Notes: generated from the sequence alone by a model not told the origin. A stretch of 64,000 nucleotides of DNA from Photorhabdus cinerea (GCF_011189575.1 NZ_PUJW01000010.1:1-64000), one strand, 5' to 3'; counted from the first letter of the stretch, positions 45,701-55,564 are shown. Made by a program: numbers and translations.

Positions 45701-46150
45701 CTATTTTCCAAGATGATTATTAACATTATGAATGTGCTATTTTTATTTCTTATAAATAATTTTAAAATAAATTTTTTGGAAATTAATAGATGATGTCATT
45801 AAATAAAAATGTGTATTTAGCATATATATAATTAAATTAATAATCAATCTACATTCTCTCCGGGCGTGGATAGATCGTTGGTCGCAATAATGACAGTCAC
45901 TACAAGCAACTAAAGGGAATGTGCATTTTCTCGCCCTGAGTATGGATATTGGCTAAGTACTGAGATAACAAGAAAAAACAGCACAAGTGGATTAGTTATT
46001 AAAAAACATGGGAGATTATAAGGGAATTTACTCTCCCTGAATTTTCTTCAGGGAGAAGATGCTCTTATTCCATTCAATTTCACCGAGCAGTCAAATAATT
46101 AATGATAAAACTATCACTATCATGACTATTAAAAGTGATTTATAAATAGA
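45701..46150. other. Intergenic region downstream of the recombinase
   Basis: No gene. A perfect 10-bp hairpin TCTCCCTGAA/TTCAGGGAGA with 5-nt loop lies at 46032-46056, probably the transcript end of the phosphoethanolamine transferase-like gene on the minus strand; no clear T run. Confidence 0.5.
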
Positions 46151-47725
46151 CTAATGAGTCTTTTTCGATGAGAATTGTACATCTAGGAAATCCTCACCTA
46201 ATTTATCATAATTTTTCACTTCACCTTTAAATGTAATAATATTATCTTGCCCACTACATTTCTCATTAGAAAGCATATTACAATCACCAGGAATATTCTT
46301 TTCTTTTATTCCAAGCCATTGAGAAAATAACGTCAAAAAATGTAACCCACTTCTCTGTTCCGTTATTTCTTCACGGTGATGGTAATCGCTGCCGGTGATA
46401 AAAAATGGCACCTGAAAACTCTGTTTGTTTCTATCATTATGCGTCAGATTTTCCTGTTCTGTCCCTTTATCGATATAAGAAAGCCCGTGATCTGAAAAAT
46501 ACATCATAGTCCATTTAGAATGATGATTAGCCTCTGACGCAATTTCAGAGAGAAGACTATCTGTATTAACGATACTTTTTACATAACAGGAAATTTCTTC
46601 TGACTGCAAAAACAGATCATATTTCCCATTCGTTCTGACACACGCTTGAGGATGAGAACCCATCAAATGAATAACAATAAATTTTTTCTTTTTCTCTGAC
46701 GTTAACGCTTTTTTTATATAAGGCATTAACTTATCATCAGGTAAATAACGCCGGTCATCAGAACTTCCACTTTTAAGGAAATTAAAGCTATCTGCCTGTT
46801 GCCCAATTAAAGCAACCGGAGAGTCAAAAGCACTCTTTATACCCTGGTTAGATATCCAATAGGTATAAAAACCCGCTTTCTTTGCCAGCGTTATGATACT
46901 GTTGTTTAAATCGATGCTATTGTCGTTTCTTAAAGCAAGTGAATTCGTTAAAGATAGCTGAGTCGATGCCGCTGAAGAGATATAATCTGTAAATATTTTA
47001 GCATTGGCTTTATTCAGCCACGGCGTATTATTATAAGGGAAACCATATGTACTCATAAAATCTTTTCTGACGCTTTCCCCAATTACCATGATATATGTTT
47101 CATATTTATTTTCTTCTACCACAGGCTGCCAAGAGTCTTTCTGTTTTATTATTTCAGAAAACCTGACCCTTTCTGAATTAACCTCATTATAGCTCTCAAC
47201 TATATCACTAAAAAACCTAACTTCCGGTAATCCAGATGCTAATAGATTAAAATCCGGATCGAAATCAGACTGGATATATCCTCTTACTGGTGACCAGAAA
47301 GCTGACAAAATAAAAAACAGGGAAAGAAATCCTATATAACTCTTCTTCAATGTTACTTTTACCTTTAAAGATAAAAGCATTAAAATAATGGTTACTAATA
47401 CTACTAAATATGTAAACAAAGGCAGCCCACTGATAAATTCAATAGTCTCATTTTTATTAGTATATATTAAAGACCCTATTGAATTTATATCAGGATAACC
47501 ATAAGTCAATCCTACTGGAGAATAAACCACTCCAATTAATCCAATAGCAAATATAAAGGTATAATATATTAAATAGCTAAAATTGGATAACAATATTAAG
47601 ATTGAAAAAGCACTGAATACATATATAAATTTTAACTGATAGCCAAGGCTTAAATGAGCCAGCGTAATAAAACCAAATAGGCACATTAAAATGAAAGTTT
47701 CTCGAATTTTCTTACTCAACGGCAT
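46151..47725 (-). CDS. Phosphoethanolamine transferase-like sulfatase-fold membrane enzyme
   Basis: Protein of 524 aa. The N-terminal third has about five membrane helices; the rest is a periplasmic alkaline-phosphatase/sulfatase-fold domain. Metal-site blocks: MVIGESVRKDFMSTYGFP, the probable nucleophile Thr in SSAASTQLSLTNSLAL, HLMGSHPQ and YFSDHGLSY. Relatives (EptA/CptA/OpgE) move phosphoethanolamine from phosphatidylethanolamine to lipid A, core sugar or glucans. The acceptor cannot be told; lipid A modification would give cationic-peptide resistance. Monocistronic. Confidence 0.8.
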   Translation of the reverse strand: MPLSKKIRETFILMCLFGFITLAHLSLGYQLKFIYVFSAFSILILLSNFSYLIYYTFIFAIGLIGVVYSPVGLTYGYPDINSIGSLIYTNKNETIEFISGLPLFTYLVVLVTIILMLLSLKVKVTLKKSYIGFLSLFFILSAFWSPVRGYIQSDFDPDFNLLASGLPEVRFFSDIVESYNEVNSERVRFSEIIKQKDSWQPVVEENKYETYIMVIGESVRKDFMSTYGFPYNNTPWLNKANAKIFTDYISSAASTQLSLTNSLALRNDNSIDLNNSIITLAKKAGFYTYWISNQGIKSAFDSPVALIGQQADSFNFLKSGSSDDRRYLPDDKLMPYIKKALTSEKKKKFIVIHLMGSHPQACVRTNGKYDLFLQSEEISCYVKSIVNTDSLLSEIASEANHHSKWTMMYFSDHGLSYIDKGTEQENLTHNDRNKQSFQVPFFITGSDYHHREEITEQRSGLHFLTLFSQWLGIKEKNIPGDCNMLSNEKCSGQDNIITFKGEVKNYDKLGEDFLDVQFSSKKTH

Positions 47726-48398
47726 ATTAACTCGTTTCCTTAATCTACGGAGAAAACACTAAAGCATTAATGATTATATCTTATCAAGATGGGTTATTTT
47801 GCAAAATGAGAATACCTTTAGCTAATTAACCATTACCCTGCATGAGATCAATTCCACTCATATCTTTATTCAAAAAATCATGTTCAAAATTTCATCTATT
47901 CTTTAGATAACCTTAAGCAAGGTCACTCAGACTTCTACACGAAAAGGTTAAACGAACACATAAAAACACCTTACAAATCTACCTATAATTTTGTTAATGA
48001 TTACCCTAAATAGGATATAAAATTTACAATGATTAATCTTCAATATTTGGTAAACAGGATGTAAATGATATGCATTTTTTTATTAATAGCAAGAACATTG
48101 GGATATTCTAGTCCCGATCATGAAAGCCGAAATGAATACCCGATTAATCATGCCACTCGCTATCAAAGGAAAAGCAAAGTAATTCACAGATTACAAAGTT
48201 AATACCAATATTAACTATAGTAAGAAATACGTCATTCTTTAAAGTATGCTTTATCTACTTTGGTGAAATGAAGAGAGAAAAATTGTAACCCAGTGATAAA
48301 CAAAAGGAACCAAAAAGACCCTTAGCTCCTTTTATCACATCATTAGTCACTAAAAGACCGAAACAATAGCCGAATTCCAATATATCGCACTTTTCTAC
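47726..48398. other. Intergenic region
   Basis: AT-rich. No gene or repeat recognised before the CRISPR relic. Confidence 0.4.
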
Positions 48399-48486
48399 TT
48401 ATAAAACTGCCTGTACGGCAGTACAATTTTCCCAGATAAATAGCCATTTGCGGGTTGGTTTCTAAGCTGCCTGTACGGCAGTGCAA
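48399..48486 (-). CRISPR. Type I-F CRISPR relic: two repeats, one spacer
   Basis: Two 28-nt repeats at 48399-48426 and 48459-48486 share the core CTGCCTGTACGGCAGT and enclose a 32-nt spacer (48427-48458), the exact 28+32 geometry of type I-F. The repeat at 48459 is nearly the consensus TTTCTAAGCTGCCTGTACGG...; the other is degenerate on its outer side, as in a terminal repeat. In minus-strand orientation the leader would lie at 48487 and above. No cas genes in the window. Confidence 0.8.
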
Positions 48487-48756
48487 CGTTAGATATTAAC
48501 GTTAACCCGCTGATTATTAAAGAGCTATAGTAATAAAAAGTGAAAAAACCTTTTTTAAAAGCAACGATTAATTTTATATATAAATCAAAATGTTATATTA
48601 ACTATCTGATAGTAAACCAAGATGACCATCTTTCCTGGCTGATGACAATAACAACTGGAATATCTCTCCTTTCTACGACATTATATATAGCCCACCGCGC
48701 TATAATGAACATATGACAGCCTTCAACGGCTGCGGCTCAAAAATAACAAAAAAATA

Positions 48757-48954
48757 ATGGAATTAATGGCAGGTCAAGCCGGATTATCTGGGGCAAAAGC
48801 AATTATCAATATAGCTACTGAAATTTATGACATCGCCAAAGACTTTCATAAGGAAGCTAAACATGTCGGTATTCCTACAGTTTTAACTAAAAAGATTCAA
48901 CGAAATATTGACAACAGATGGAACACGTTGAAAGAATCATTCCGAAACCCTTAG
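48757..48954 (+). CDS. Small helical protein upstream of the pRiA4b-like gene
   Basis: Reading frame of 65 aa, mostly helical and basic (GAKAIINIATEIYDIAKDFH, then KKIQRNIDNRWNTLK). It ends 10 nt before the next gene, so the two could be co-transcribed. No strong ribosome site for either ATG (48757, 48766). TATAAT at 48701-48706 may be a promoter box. Not recognised. Confidence 0.4.
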   Translation: MELMAGQAGLSGAKAIINIATEIYDIAKDFHKEAKHVGIPTVLTKKIQRNIDNRWNTLKESFRNP

Positions 48955-48964
48955 GAGATAAGTA

Positions 48965-49573
48965 ATGAACGAGAAATTCTATCAGTTAAAAATTACCCTC
49001 ATAGATTCACAACCCGCTATCTGGCGACGATTTGTCGTTCCTGCCTCGATCCCGCTCGACAGACTGCATGATGCGATACAAATCGTTATGGGATGGCAAG
49101 ATAGCCACTTACATGAATTTCGTATTGGCAAACAACGGCTAACGGAAATGCCAGAAGAGCCATCTGATGGAAAGGAAGAAGGTTTATATCGCCTGATGGA
49201 TTTAATTAAACAAAAAGGCAGAACGTTTAGCTATATTTATGATTTTGGCGATAATTGGGAGCATGAAATTATCTTAGAAAACAGTAATTATCCTGAGAAT
49301 AATCTTCCTCTTCCTATCTATTGTCTGGATGGCGCACGCGCCTGCCCTCTTGAAGATACCGGAGGTGTTTATGGATATGAGAATTTAATTGAAATACTTA
49401 ATGATCCTTCCCACGAGGAATATGAAGAAACACTGCAATGGGTAAGTGAATTACTTGATTTGTCTGAAAGTGGGCATTTCAACCCTGAGCTATTCTCACC
49501 AGACTATATTAATGCCTTTTTAGCACTTTATTATCGTTGGTCACGCGATCGTAACCAACCCTTGTGGGACTGA
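48965..49573 (+). CDS. Plasmid pRiA4b ORF-3-like family protein
   Basis: Protein of 202 aa of the PRiA4_ORF3 (PF07929) family: YQLKITLIDSQPAIWRRFVV at the start, LHDAIQIVMGWQDSHLHEF, and YIYDFGDNWEHEI in the middle. The family occurs on plasmids and near mobile elements; its function is unknown. Good AGGAG site 8 nt upstream. It lies about 480 bp from the CRISPR relic in a region of accessory character. Confidence 0.8.
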   Translation: MNEKFYQLKITLIDSQPAIWRRFVVPASIPLDRLHDAIQIVMGWQDSHLHEFRIGKQRLTEMPEEPSDGKEEGLYRLMDLIKQKGRTFSYIYDFGDNWEHEIILENSNYPENNLPLPIYCLDGARACPLEDTGGVYGYENLIEILNDPSHEEYEETLQWVSELLDLSESGHFNPELFSPDYINAFLALYYRWSRDRNQPLWD

Positions 49574-50037
49574 AAAATTTCAGATGAATTACTATTACGG
49601 ACCTTGGTGCTTGATTTAAGCGGCTTTTTCTCATGGAGCAGATAATATATTGAGTGCAGTTTCGCTAGTGTTCCAAATTAACCCCTGGCAAACTGCACAG
49701 GTCTTTGCACTAGGCGGGATCTAACTCATTTTACGTGGTTAATTTGGTTGTGAAAAAACCAAATAAAACTCAAAAAACACACTTTGATTCTATTGATAAC
49801 GAAGTATTGAAAGGAAAAAACTATCAAAGAACAGTTTTTGATTGTTTTTAGTACAAAGTAGAATCCTACCCTGTACTTTACATGACAATCATACCTTCCA
49901 TAACAACTTAATCTCGGTATTCAGGAACAGATAATTCCATATCATGCCCGCTCCCTTTATCAGCTTAAAAAAATATATCACCTTATTATTGCATGATGAA
50001 AATCTGATATATGCAAAATTTTATTTGTCATTGTCTA
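49574..50037. other. Intergenic region
   Basis: AT-rich. No gene recognised between the pRiA4b-like gene and the methyltransferase remnant. Confidence 0.4.
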
Positions 50038-50294
50038 ATCTTTACCAAGAGAAATTCTCTCAGCTCTTCTGTCATGTTAGGGCGAATACTCTCCAAAATA
50101 GGTTTCAATTACTCCTCTGAAGGATCAGTGGCAAACAAATGACCTCTGCCGCTCAGAGCATCAGCAATAGGAACACTAAAAAACCAGAGCCTGAACCCAT
50201 TTCAAGAATAATATCATTCCGGTGTGGATTTAAATATTCAAACATCAATATACTCAAATCGCAAAATCCACCAAGAAAATAACTATTCAAAATA
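50038..50294 (-). pseudogene. SAM-dependent methyltransferase remnant
   Basis: On the minus strand one frame gives LSILMFEYLNPHRND then IILEMGSGSGF, motif I of class I methyltransferases. After a frameshift another frame gives SVPIADALSGRGHLFATDPS with a TAA, then LKPILESIRPNMTEELREFL. At least one frameshift and one nonsense codon; both ends are missing. Substrate unknown. Confidence 0.6.
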
Positions 50295-50705
50295 GATAGT
50301 TTTTAGCACCCGCCTTTAATTGGCAAGCAGCAAAAATACCATCTAAAGATATATGTTAGAACCAGAAACCATTTCTCTATTAGATAATTTCTCCTATTTT
50401 AATTATCTGATTTAATTCAATGATAATATTATTAAATAACAATATATTTTGAACATTAAATAAAATGGTTTTCTAAGATATTAGAAAATGGGGTTGAACA
50501 AAATAGTTTATAGTCTTTAAATACCCATTCTTTACAATTTTATATTAAACATCAATCATAGATACCTTCTACTTTATTCAAGTTATTAGGCAAGGTCTTT
50601 CAAATTAAATGTCAGGCTAATCCCTAACAAGTTTTATCCATACGAAGTCAGAAGGAAAGCAAACTACAACCGTCCAGTGATATGATATATAGGCAATAAT
50701 ATGCA
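50295..50705. other. Intergenic region
   Basis: Very AT-rich between the methyltransferase remnant and the sspB terminator. Nothing recognised. Confidence 0.4.
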
Positions 50706-50740
50706 TAAAAAAATCCGATGATAAATCATCACCGGATTTT
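50706..50740 (-). terminator. Intrinsic terminator of sspAB
   Basis: Minus-strand stem AAAATCCG/CGGATTTT enclosing a second small GATGAT/ATCATC hairpin, followed by a T-rich tail. Lies about 70 nt after the sspB stop. Confidence 0.75.
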
Positions 50741-50807
50741 GATCTTTTCGTGGAGACAGTCATGAATGTATCGCCATTAAGCAACACACCTATCCCCTTT
50801 TAATTGA

Positions 50808-51290
50808 TTATTTAACTACCCGTAAAGCAGGGCGTCCTCTTGTCGGTTTTGGTGGCTCATCATCAGGTGAAGTTCCACTATCACCTTCAGCATCACTAGG
50901 GGTATCAGTAACGAGTACCAAGTTATCTGTCGCAGATGCAGAGGTACCAATCTCATCGTTATAAGCTGCTTCAGGCTCAAACATCATTCCCGCCCCATTT
51001 TCACGGCTATAAATAGCAATAACCGCCGCCATCGGTACATAAACCTGACGAGGAACACCGCCAAAACGGGCATTGAAGCGCACTTCATCATTAGCTAATT
51101 CAAGATTACCAACAGCTCTCGGTGCTATATTCAGCACAATCTGCCCATTACGAGCATATTCCATTGGCACATTAACTCCACGTAAAGTCACGTCTACAAC
51201 CAGATATGGAGTCATATTATTATCTAGTAGCCACTCGTAATGAGCACGTAACAAATAAGGGCGACGGGGAGACATTCGAGACAACTCCAT
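50808..51290 (-). CDS. sspB: SspB, ClpXP specificity-enhancing adaptor
   Basis: Protein of 160 aa. It binds ssrA-tagged proteins and hands them to ClpXP. The body is nearly that of E. coli SspB (RRPYLLRAHYEWLLDNN; VLNIAPRAVGNLELANDEVR) followed by an acidic linker and the ClpX-binding tail RGRPALRVVK. The frame opens at 51329 inside sspA, but Met at 51290 aligns with the E. coli start and has AGGA upstream. Co-transcribed with sspA (4-nt gap). Confidence 0.95.
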   Translation of the reverse strand: MELSRMSPRRPYLLRAHYEWLLDNNMTPYLVVDVTLRGVNVPMEYARNGQIVLNIAPRAVGNLELANDEVRFNARFGGVPRQVYVPMAAVIAIYSRENGAGMMFEPEAAYNDEIGTSASATDNLVLVTDTPSDAEGDSGTSPDDEPPKPTRGRPALRVVK

Positions 51291-51294
51291 AAAA

Positions 51295-51936
51295 TCAATT
51301 CCTGGATTGCAGGCGCATTTCGCGTTCAACTTCTGTTAATGAAGCCAAGAATGCATCACGTTCAAAAACACGCTGCATATAAACCTGTAAATCTTTAGTG
51401 CCAGAACTTGGCAAATCTATACCTAGTACAGGTAAACGCCACAATAAAGGGGCAAGATAGCAGTCAACCAAACTGAATTCTTCACTCATAAAGAATGGCA
51501 TTTCTTTAAATATTGGCGCCACTGCTAGCAATTCTTCTGCTAATCGTTTACGAGCAGCATTAACTTCCTGAGAATTACCTTTCTCAATAGTGTGCATCAA
51601 GGAATACCAGTCTCTTTCAATACGGTGCATCATCAAACGGCTGGAGCCACGGGCAACCGGATACACTGGCATTAATGGTGGGTGAGGAAAACGCTCGTCC
51701 AGATATTCCATAATGATGCGGGAATCATACAGCGTCAGCTCACGATCAACCAAAGTAGGAACTGTCTGATAAGGATTCAGATCGATAAGGTCCTGTGGCA
51801 GATTACCTTCCTCAACCTGCTCAACTTCAACACTGACACCTTTCTCCGCCAGCACAATTCGCACTTGATGGCTAAAAATGTCGGCCGGGCCTGAAAACAG
51901 AGTCATCACCGAACGTTTGTTGGCAGCGACAGCCAT
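51295..51936 (-). CDS. sspA: SspA, stringent starvation protein A
   Basis: GST-fold RNA polymerase-associated protein of 213 aa. It starts MAVAANKRSVMTLFSGPADI as E. coli SspA does, and contains YQTVPTLVDRELTLYDSRII. The frame opens at TTG 51948, but GGAGG lies 5 nt before ATG 51936, which is the true start. It affects stationary-phase and acid-stress transcription. Downstream of rplM-rpsI as in E. coli. Confidence 0.95.
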   Translation of the reverse strand: MAVAANKRSVMTLFSGPADIFSHQVRIVLAEKGVSVEVEQVEEGNLPQDLIDLNPYQTVPTLVDRELTLYDSRIIMEYLDERFPHPPLMPVYPVARGSSRLMMHRIERDWYSLMHTIEKGNSQEVNAARKRLAEELLAVAPIFKEMPFFMSEEFSLVDCYLAPLLWRLPVLGIDLPSSGTKDLQVYMQRVFERDAFLASLTEVEREMRLQSRN

Positions 51937-52172
51937 GAAAACCTCCAAGTTTATCTAAAAAAAGAACGAATAGCCCCACTCTATTAACGACTATTCCTGC
52001 TCATTCATGCTCACCCTTTATGTTTCTGCGCCGCAACTGTAGATACGGAATGCACTACTCAACACAATTATCATCGTTCAGGATAGTAGGCAGATAAATG
52101 GATGAGGCAAAAGTTGGCACTAGTCTACCAGATTTTGTACATTTTGGGGGAAGTGTATGGATAATATTAAGT

Positions 52173-52199
52173 AAAAAAACCCGCCATAAAGACGGGTTT
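52173..52199 (-). terminator. Intrinsic terminator of rplM-rpsI
   Basis: Minus-strand stem AAACCCG/CGGGTTT with a 9-nt loop and seven T, 33 nt after the rpsI stop. Confidence 0.88.
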
Positions 52200-52231
52200 G
52201 AACATTAACTCATTGCCATAAAGGCCAAAAA

Positions 52232-52624
52232 TTAACGTTTGGAGAACTGTGGACGGCGACGTGCTTTACGCAGACCCACTTTCTTACGTTCAACTTCACG
52301 AGCATCGCGAGTAACGAAGCCAGCTTTACGAAGATCAGAACGCAGAGTTTCGTCGTATGCCATCAGTGCACGGGTGATGCCGTGACGGATTGCACCCGCC
52401 TGACCAGAAATACCACCACCTTTAACAGTGATGTACAGATCCAGTTTGTTCAACATATCAACCAGCTCTAGTGGCTGACGAACAACCATGCGCGCTGTCT
52501 CGCGGCCGAAGTAAACTTCGAGGCTGCGTTTGTTGATTACGATGTTACCGCTACCCGGCTTAATGAAGACGCGTGCGGAAGAGCTTTTGCGGCGACCAGT
52601 GCCGTAGTATTGATTTTCAGCCAT
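52232..52624 (-). CDS. rpsI: Ribosomal protein S9 (uS9)
   Basis: 30S subunit protein of 130 aa, same length as in E. coli and nearly identical, starting MAENQYYGTGRRKSSSARVF and ending RRPQFSKR. Its C-terminal arm reaches the P-site tRNA. Follows rplM by 15 nt in the standard operon. Confidence 0.98.
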   Translation of the reverse strand: MAENQYYGTGRRKSSSARVFIKPGSGNIVINKRSLEVYFGRETARMVVRQPLELVDMLNKLDLYITVKGGGISGQAGAIRHGITRALMAYDETLRSDLRKAGFVTRDAREVERKKVGLRKARRRPQFSKR

Positions 52625-52639
52625 TGCCTATGATCCCGA

Positions 52640-53068
52640 TTAAATGTCCAGAACTTGCGGTTGCTGTGCCGCATGGTTGTGCTCGCTACCTGCGTAAACT
52701 TTCAGCTTACGGTACATTGCACGGCCCAGTGGCCCTTTTGGCAGCATGCCTTTAACCGCGATTTCAATTACACGCTCAGGACGGCGGGCAATCATCTCTT
52801 CAAAGGTCGCTTGCTTGATACCACCGATGTAACCAGTGTGATGATAATAAATTTTATCAGAACGCTTGTTGCCAGTTACAGCAACTTTTTCTGCGTTAAC
52901 GATGATGATGTAATCACCTGTATCAACGTGCGGAGTGTATTCCGCTTTATGCTTGCCGCGTAGACGACGAGCCACTTCAGTTGCAAGACGGCCTAAAGTT
53001 TTGCCATCTGCGTCAACAACATACCAGTCGCGTTTTACGGTTTCTGGTTTAGCTGTAAAAGTTTTCAT
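52640..53068 (-). CDS. rplM: Ribosomal protein L13 (uL13)
   Basis: 50S subunit protein of 142 aa, same length as in E. coli and nearly identical, starting MKTFTAKPETVKRDWYVVDA. L13 is needed early in 50S assembly and represses its own operon in E. coli. First gene of rplM-rpsI. Confidence 0.98.
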   Translation of the reverse strand: MKTFTAKPETVKRDWYVVDADGKTLGRLATEVARRLRGKHKAEYTPHVDTGDYIIIVNAEKVAVTGNKRSDKIYYHHTGYIGGIKQATFEEMIARRPERVIEIAVKGMLPKGPLGRAMYRKLKVYAGSEHNHAAQQPQVLDI

Positions 53069-53100
53069 TAAAGCTTACCCAATAAATAAGTTACACGTTG

Positions 53101-53136
53101 GTGAACACTCAAGGTTCAGAAACTGCCGAGGTTCAC
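53101..53136 (-). promoter_or_regulatory. Hairpin in the rplM leader
   Basis: Minus-strand inverted repeat GTGAAC...GTTCAC with 24 nt between, 33 nt before the rplM start. It may be part of the leader by which L13 autoregulates in E. coli; I assign this by position only. Confidence 0.4.
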
Positions 53137-53328
53137 ACGACTCTTGTCCAGCAAACCTACCCCTTCGAATAGCCTATGCCGGCACTATGCAAGTTTTTTG
53201 GGAAAAAAAACGTTGCTGTAACGTGGGGTCGCGAGATTATAGAGAAGTCATAAATAAAAATCGACCCCAATTTAAATATTTAAAATCAGCTTTCATTCCG
53301 TACCCCCGTATACGGGGTAAACATAGGA

Positions 53329-54459
53329 TTAAGGCAAATGAGGTAATTTCAGATATTCTTCACTTTGCATTTCCTGTAAACGGGACAAGCAACGCTGGTA
53401 TTCGAAAGTTAGCAAAACACCCTGGTAAATCTGCTCCATCGGCACCTGAGCATTGATGATAAGTTTTACCCGACGTTCATAGAATTCATCAACGAGAGCA
53501 AGAAAACGACGGGCTGCGTTTTCATTACCGGACAGGATTACCGGAACCTGATATAACAAAACAGTGTGATAAAGTTTTGATAAAACAATATAATCCATCT
53601 GGCTACGCGCATCTTCACACAACACTTTGAATCCAATTGCCAGTACACCATCCGCGCTACGAATTGCTGGCATTTGCCGGTGGTTAATTTCCAGCACGGG
53701 TGCTTGTTCACTGTTTTTACCCACTAGACGGATAAATATTTGATCCATAGCCCGTTCGTTATCTTCATTTAACGGCGTAAAATAGAGATGAGCCTGTGTT
53801 AAAGTGCGCAGCCGGTAATCAATACCCGCATCTACATTCATTACATCACAATATTTTTTAATCTGTTCAATAGCCGGTAAGAAACGAGCCCGCTGTAATC
53901 CATTGCGATAAAGCCCATCAGGATGAATATTGGATGTCGCAACCAACGTGATCCCTCTTAAAAACAGAGCTTCCAATAATGTTCCAAGAATCATGGCATC
54001 AGTAATATCGGAAACGAAAAATTCATCAAAACAGAGTACGTCTGTTTCTGTTTTAAAACCATCAGCCACAATATTCAGAGGATTTTCATGTCCCTGTAAT
54101 TCTTTTAGTTCTTCATGCACTCTCAACATAAAACGATGAAAATGCAACCGCAGTTTCCTCTTACCAGGTAAACTCTGATAAAACATATCCATTAGCCAGG
54201 TTTTTCCCCTGCCAACGCCCCCCCACATATAAAGACCTTGAACGGGTGTGCAAATTGTTGGAATCTGTTTCCCTAATAACTTACTCAGACGCCCTTTCAG
54301 ACCTTGTCGCTTGGTTGGATTACCGGAAAAAGCATTAGCCAGAGCATAGTGAATGACATCCAATTGAGCAACGGCCAGACGCTGGACATCGTCTGGTTGG
54401 TATTCACCCTCAGCAAGGGCTTTTTGATAGAATGATGAAGGGGTAATCGATGATGACAT
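53329..54459 (-). CDS. zapE: ZapE, AFG1-like division ATPase
   Basis: AAA+-type ATPase of 376 aa (YhcM in E. coli, about 375). Walker A GLYMWGGVGRGKTWLMDMF near 80-95, Walker B VLCFDEFFVSDITDAMI near 140-150, and a downstream sensor region. It associates with the Z-ring under low-oxygen or high-temperature growth. Divergent from zapG, the standard order. Confidence 0.93.
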   Translation of the reverse strand: MSSSITPSSFYQKALAEGEYQPDDVQRLAVAQLDVIHYALANAFSGNPTKRQGLKGRLSKLLGKQIPTICTPVQGLYMWGGVGRGKTWLMDMFYQSLPGKRKLRLHFHRFMLRVHEELKELQGHENPLNIVADGFKTETDVLCFDEFFVSDITDAMILGTLLEALFLRGITLVATSNIHPDGLYRNGLQRARFLPAIEQIKKYCDVMNVDAGIDYRLRTLTQAHLYFTPLNEDNERAMDQIFIRLVGKNSEQAPVLEINHRQMPAIRSADGVLAIGFKVLCEDARSQMDYIVLSKLYHTVLLYQVPVILSGNENAARRFLALVDEFYERRVKLIINAQVPMEQIYQGVLLTFEYQRCLSRLQEMQSEEYLKLPHLP

Positions 54460-54680
54460 GACAATAACAATCCTTAAAAAAATAATCGCCCGTTTTTTGT
54501 CGTTTTTATGATTCAGATTGACCTTATTACCGGATCAATTGTCTACAATAGGGTCAAAATAAGATCTACAAACAATATGTAAATCATGATCAATATTCCA
54601 CTCTGACTAGATTAACGGTTATAGTGACGATAATTAAGTGAAACATTCTGCTGAACAACGATGTTGATGAAGGAGTAGCT

Positions 54681-55085
54681 ATGACTTGGGAGTATGCACT
54701 GATTGGATTGGTAGTTGGTTTTGTTATCGGGGCGCTAGTAATGCGCTTTGGTAATACTAAGCTGCGCCAGCAGGAAGCCTTACAAACTGAACTGGAGAAT
54801 AATAAATCAGAACTGGAAGAATATCGTAAAGAATTAGTCAGCCATTTTGCCCACAGTGCAGAATTACTCGACAATATGGCCCGCGATTATCGCCAGTTGT
54901 ATCAACATATGGTTAAAAGTTCTCATGAACTGATGCCTAATATGCCAGTACAAGAAAACCCATTTAGTTATCGACTGACTGAATCAGAAGCAGATAATGA
55001 TCAAGCTCCGGTTAAAATGCCACCAAGAGATTACTCTGATGGCGCTTCCGGTTTATTCCGTCCAATTAATGAAAAAAACCAGTAA
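54681..55085 (+). CDS. zapG: ZapG/YhcB, DUF1043 inner-membrane protein
   Basis: Protein of 134 aa with one N-terminal membrane helix (YALIGLVVGFVIGALVMRFG), then a coiled coil (LRQQEALQTELENNKSELEE) and a disordered C-terminus. YhcB links cell division and envelope synthesis. Position between zapE and degQ is conserved in enterobacteria. Confidence 0.92.
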   Translation: MTWEYALIGLVVGFVIGALVMRFGNTKLRQQEALQTELENNKSELEEYRKELVSHFAHSAELLDNMARDYRQLYQHMVKSSHELMPNMPVQENPFSYRLTESEADNDQAPVKMPPRDYSDGASGLFRPINEKNQ

Positions 55086-55091
55086 CTACCT

Positions 55092-55120
55092 CCGCTGTGG
55101 CGTATTGTATGCCACAGTGG
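55092..55120 (+). terminator. Hairpin after zapG
   Basis: 10-bp stem CCGCTGTGGC/GCCACAGTGG (one G-U) with 9-nt loop, 6 nt after the stop. No T run. Confidence 0.55.
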
Positions 55121-55321
55121 AAACTCCAAATGCCAAATCTATTACCCACTTGCAAAAAGTTTTGTTTTTTTATTCCTCAATCATGTAAATCCCTGTAAAA
55201 AAATGTACGAACTCTGTTTACCAGATGAACTTTACTTAATAATTAAGAGTCATAGAGTAATCGCGGCAACTTACCCAAATTAACTTATTTAGAGCTTGTC
55301 TTAATAGGTGTAATTGTTGCA

Positions 55322-55466
55322 AGCCGTTCTTATGAATGAACAGCGAACACGGACAGCGCGGAAAAACCGAAGTGTACACGTAGTACGTGAGGATGACTCG
55401 CTTCACTCACCCTTCGGTCCGCGCTAAAGTGCGTTCAAAAGCTAAAGCTTTTGTCTGAGCACTGCC
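55322..55466. repeat. Palindromic intergenic repeat element
   Basis: A GC-rich block in the zapG-degQ gap has a long imperfect stem: 55355-55372 (AGCGCGG...ACCGAAG) pairs with 55412-55425 (CTTCGGTCCGCGCT), and a GTACACGTAGTACGTG palindrome lies between. I recall similar blocks as dispersed repeats in Photorhabdus/Xenorhabdus. The exact ends are uncertain. The rest of the 55086-55564 gap holds no gene. Confidence 0.55.
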
Positions 55467-55564
55467 CAGATTCACTCGGTTATTACAAAGAAGGGCAAAT
55501 AAAATAGCCCTATTGGGATAGGCAGTTAGCCTTCTGGCTTAGATATACAAGAGAACCAAATTAA

